A stretch of DNA of 8,576 nucleotides, from positions 1 through 8,576 of the forward strand of contig JADKAA010000032.1 in the NCBI GenBank assembly GCA_016715465.1, written 5' to 3'. Of the stretch, positions 7,062 to 8,576 are shown piece after piece (positions within the stretch are counted from its first letter, which is position 1; each line of letters begins with the position of its first letter). The notes beneath the pieces were generated by a model. The model had not been told where the DNA came from, did no database searches, and saw nothing but the letters and a program-made list of their open reading frames with translations. The DNA is from Saprospiraceae bacterium. Lineage in GTDB: Bacteria; Bacteroidota; Bacteroidia; Chitinophagales; Saprospiraceae. The translations under genes were made by a program, and so were the position numbers.

Positions 7062-7826
7062 ATGAGAATTTTTTTTCACCTGTACGCCTTAGTCTGTTAG
7101 CTATTCTTTCCGCTGCTCTCTTTTCCTGTAATGAAAAAGAAGATTTTACTACGGAAGCATTAGCAGATTATATCCCCTTAACTGCAAAAAATATATCACT
7201 TACCGGCTCGACTCAATGGTGTTCACCAATTTTGGACGGAATACAGAGATCCGTAAATACCAGGTAAAACATGTAATAGACACCCTGATCACCAACAACC
7301 TGGGCCGGCCCAGTTACAGGGTTTATCGTTACTGGTGACTCAACAGGTACACAGCCCTGGCAACCGTCCGGTACCTACTTCATCACTCCCCTGTCTGACC
7401 AGGTAGAATTGATTGAAGACAATCTTCGTTTTATCAAAATGCATTTACCGATACGTAACGGCTTTAGCTGGAAAGGAAACCGGTTTCTTCAATCGTATCC
7501 TTATGGTACTATCTACAACTTCAGCAATGATGACAGTATGGGAAGACTGGGATTTCTATTTCGGCGGGAACCATCTTCATTCAGCTTCAGGAGATTAATT
7601 ACACCGATGTGCATAGTATAGAGCAGGTGGATGAGGCGTTCAATGTACCTAATACCAGTCCAACGGCTTATGCTGCAAAATCAAGATCAGTAGAAAAATA
7701 TGCTAAAAATATAGGACTTGTATACCGTGAATATGAGCTGTAAGGAATACCAGCCAAACCCCAGCAGAGCCTGGGACATATAAAACAGGCTTTAGTATCA
7801 CCATGTGGATGGTAGATCATAATTAG
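7062..7826 (+). CDS. putative lipoprotein of a Chitinophagaceae-type family (several frameshifts)
   Basis: This is a predicted lipoprotein of about 254 residues, pieced together from all three frames. The start MRIFF (ATG 7062) runs after a shift in a T run into the export signal VRLSLLAILSAALFSC, with lipobox LFSC near 7122. Conserved-looking body segments are DYIPLTA, YITYRLDSMVFTNFG, IRKYQVKHVIDTLITNNLGR, STGTQPWQPSGTYFITP, DNLRFIKMHLPIRNGFSWKG, RSVEKYAKNIGLVYREYEL and a C-terminal MWMVDHN with TAG at 7824. From memory this order is typical of an uncharacterised Bacteroidota lipoprotein family; I know no function. At least five indels are needed, near 7075, 7190, 7335, 7545-7600 and 7740-7775, so start and internal borders are approximate. 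It is either error-damaged or, less likely, a pseudogene. Confidence 0.7.
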
Positions 7827-7840
7827 TTATTGGTATTCTC

Positions 7841-7848
7841 TAAATTTG
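7841..7848 (+). promoter_or_regulatory. Bacteroidota -7 promoter element of the S8 peptidase gene
   Basis: TAAATTTG matches TAnnTTTG exactly, 26 bases before the ATG at 7875. A -33 TTTG at normal spacing is not evident, so the upstream half is unsupported. Confidence 0.5.
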
Positions 7849-7874
7849 TGGTTGGAAAAAAATACCGGTATTCC

Positions 7875-8576
7875 ATGAAAAAAATTTTACTCCTGTTTAT
7901 AGTTGCGGTTACTTTCATTGTTGAATCCCAGGCACAATTCCAGTACATTGTAAAACTTAAAGACAAAAAGTAACAATACGTTTTCCCTTGCCAACCCTTC
8001 CGGTTATTTATCACAAAGGTCTATAGAAAGAAGAACCCGTTATGGTATAGCAATTGACAGCACAGATCTGCCGGTTACACCTTCGTACGTTACCCAGATC
8101 AGAAATATACCCAACGTTACTGTTTTGAATGTATCCAAATGGCTGAATGCTGTTTCCATTCAAACCTCCGATGCAAATGCGATTACAGCGATCACTGCTT
8201 TCCATTTTAAAAAGTGTTGGCGGACTGGCCGCAAGAAGTACGAGCGATGAACCCGGACCCACCAGGAATAAATTTGCAACGGAAGAAGCGATCAATCCCT
8301 TACCTGAACTGGCACAGCGGACAGAACAACTTACCGGTGATTTTTAATTATGGAACCCGGTTCCTTTAATGAGATTCACCTACACAATGGTGAGTTCTTA
8401 CATAATGTTGGATTAGAGGCCAGGGCATGCAAATCGCTATAGCAGTGGTGGTTTTTCAACTATAGTTCATTAAGAGCTTTTGACGGTGCCAATACTAACA
8501 GCCAGGTATTAAGTACCTGGGATTTTGTATCCCGCAAATGCGACAGTTACGGACGATCATCCCCATGACATGCAAT
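7875..8576 (+). CDS. subtilisin-like S8 family serine peptidase, 3'-partial, frameshifted
   Basis: This is the 5' part of an exported subtilase. ATG 7875 opens a signal peptide (MKKILLLFIVAVTFIVESQA-Q), followed by a propeptide of the Bacteroidota type: FQYIVKLKDK, LSQRSIERRTRYGIAIDSTD, LPVTPSYVTQIRNIPNVTVL, NVSKWLNAVSIQTSDAN. After a linker (ARSTSDEPGPTRNKFATEEA) comes the catalytic domain: FNEIHLHNGEF, then a damaged GQGMQIA-x-x-D-GGF Asp motif (about 8420-8457). The DDHPHG His motif lies at 8552-8570, just before the window ends; the catalytic Ser is beyond it. The frame breaks at least at 7968, 8208, 8343, 8420-8450 and 8535-8576. The aspartate codon itself is obscured by an indel, which I attribute to consensus error. 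The mature enzyme would act in the periplasm or outside the cell; whether it carries a type IX sorting tail cannot be seen. Confidence 0.85.

Noticed and set aside
7409..7621. Two overlapping short + strand frames near 7409-7621 as separate genes
   Set aside because: Both are pieces of the same frameshifted lipoprotein spanning 7062-7826.

Overview
The window looks like chromosomal DNA of a Bacteroidota bacterium, probably of the Chitinophagaceae type. This rests on moderate GC, several TAnnTTTG-type -7 promoter elements with no strong Shine-Dalgarno sequences, and typical families: a tail-fibre/S74 chaperone protein, DUF1905/YdeI, Chitinophagaceae-style lipoproteins, and an S8 peptidase with the usual Bacteroidota propeptide. 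Nearly all genes lie on the + strand. Almost every longer gene is broken by one or more 1-base indels, mostly in A, G or T runs, while the protein continues intact in the next frame. I read this mainly as raw long-read or low-coverage consensus error rather than gene death, and I give whole-gene spans across the shifts.

Layout: 1-1173 is the 3' part of a multicopper oxidase (copper detoxification) fused to a C-terminal beta-rich, CopB-like domain, very indel-rich. 1429-2644 is a secreted tail-fibre-like protein with YadA-head repeats and a C-terminal S74 chaperone domain, closed by a strong terminator at 2688-2720. 2805-3137 is a small exported hypothetical protein. 3274-3754 is a DUF1905/YdeI-like protein. 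3761-4130 holds a decayed minus-strand reading frame. 4152-4406 is a small two-helix membrane protein. 4467-4546 looks like one end of an insertion sequence with the first codons of its transposase. 4635-5173 is a conserved soluble protein with a calycin-like look.

5328-6455 is mnmA, the tRNA U34 2-thiouridylase. Its last codons and stop lie inside an array of short GCTGAACGC/GCTTAAAGC repeats. Immediately after comes a four-helix-bundle (S23/IVS-type) gene at 6500-6856. This gene is followed by a second array of roughly complementary repeats (6863-6949) and a terminator (6984-7010). This S23 cassette bracketed by complementary arrays is the most interesting structure in the window. 7062-7826 is a frameshifted lipoprotein, and 7875 to the window end is the 5' part of a subtilisin-like S8 peptidase with its own promoter element.

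The genes do not form one pathway. They read as housekeeping (mnmA) plus envelope, secreted and copper-resistance functions, with two signs of mobile DNA: the S23 cassette and the IS-like end.
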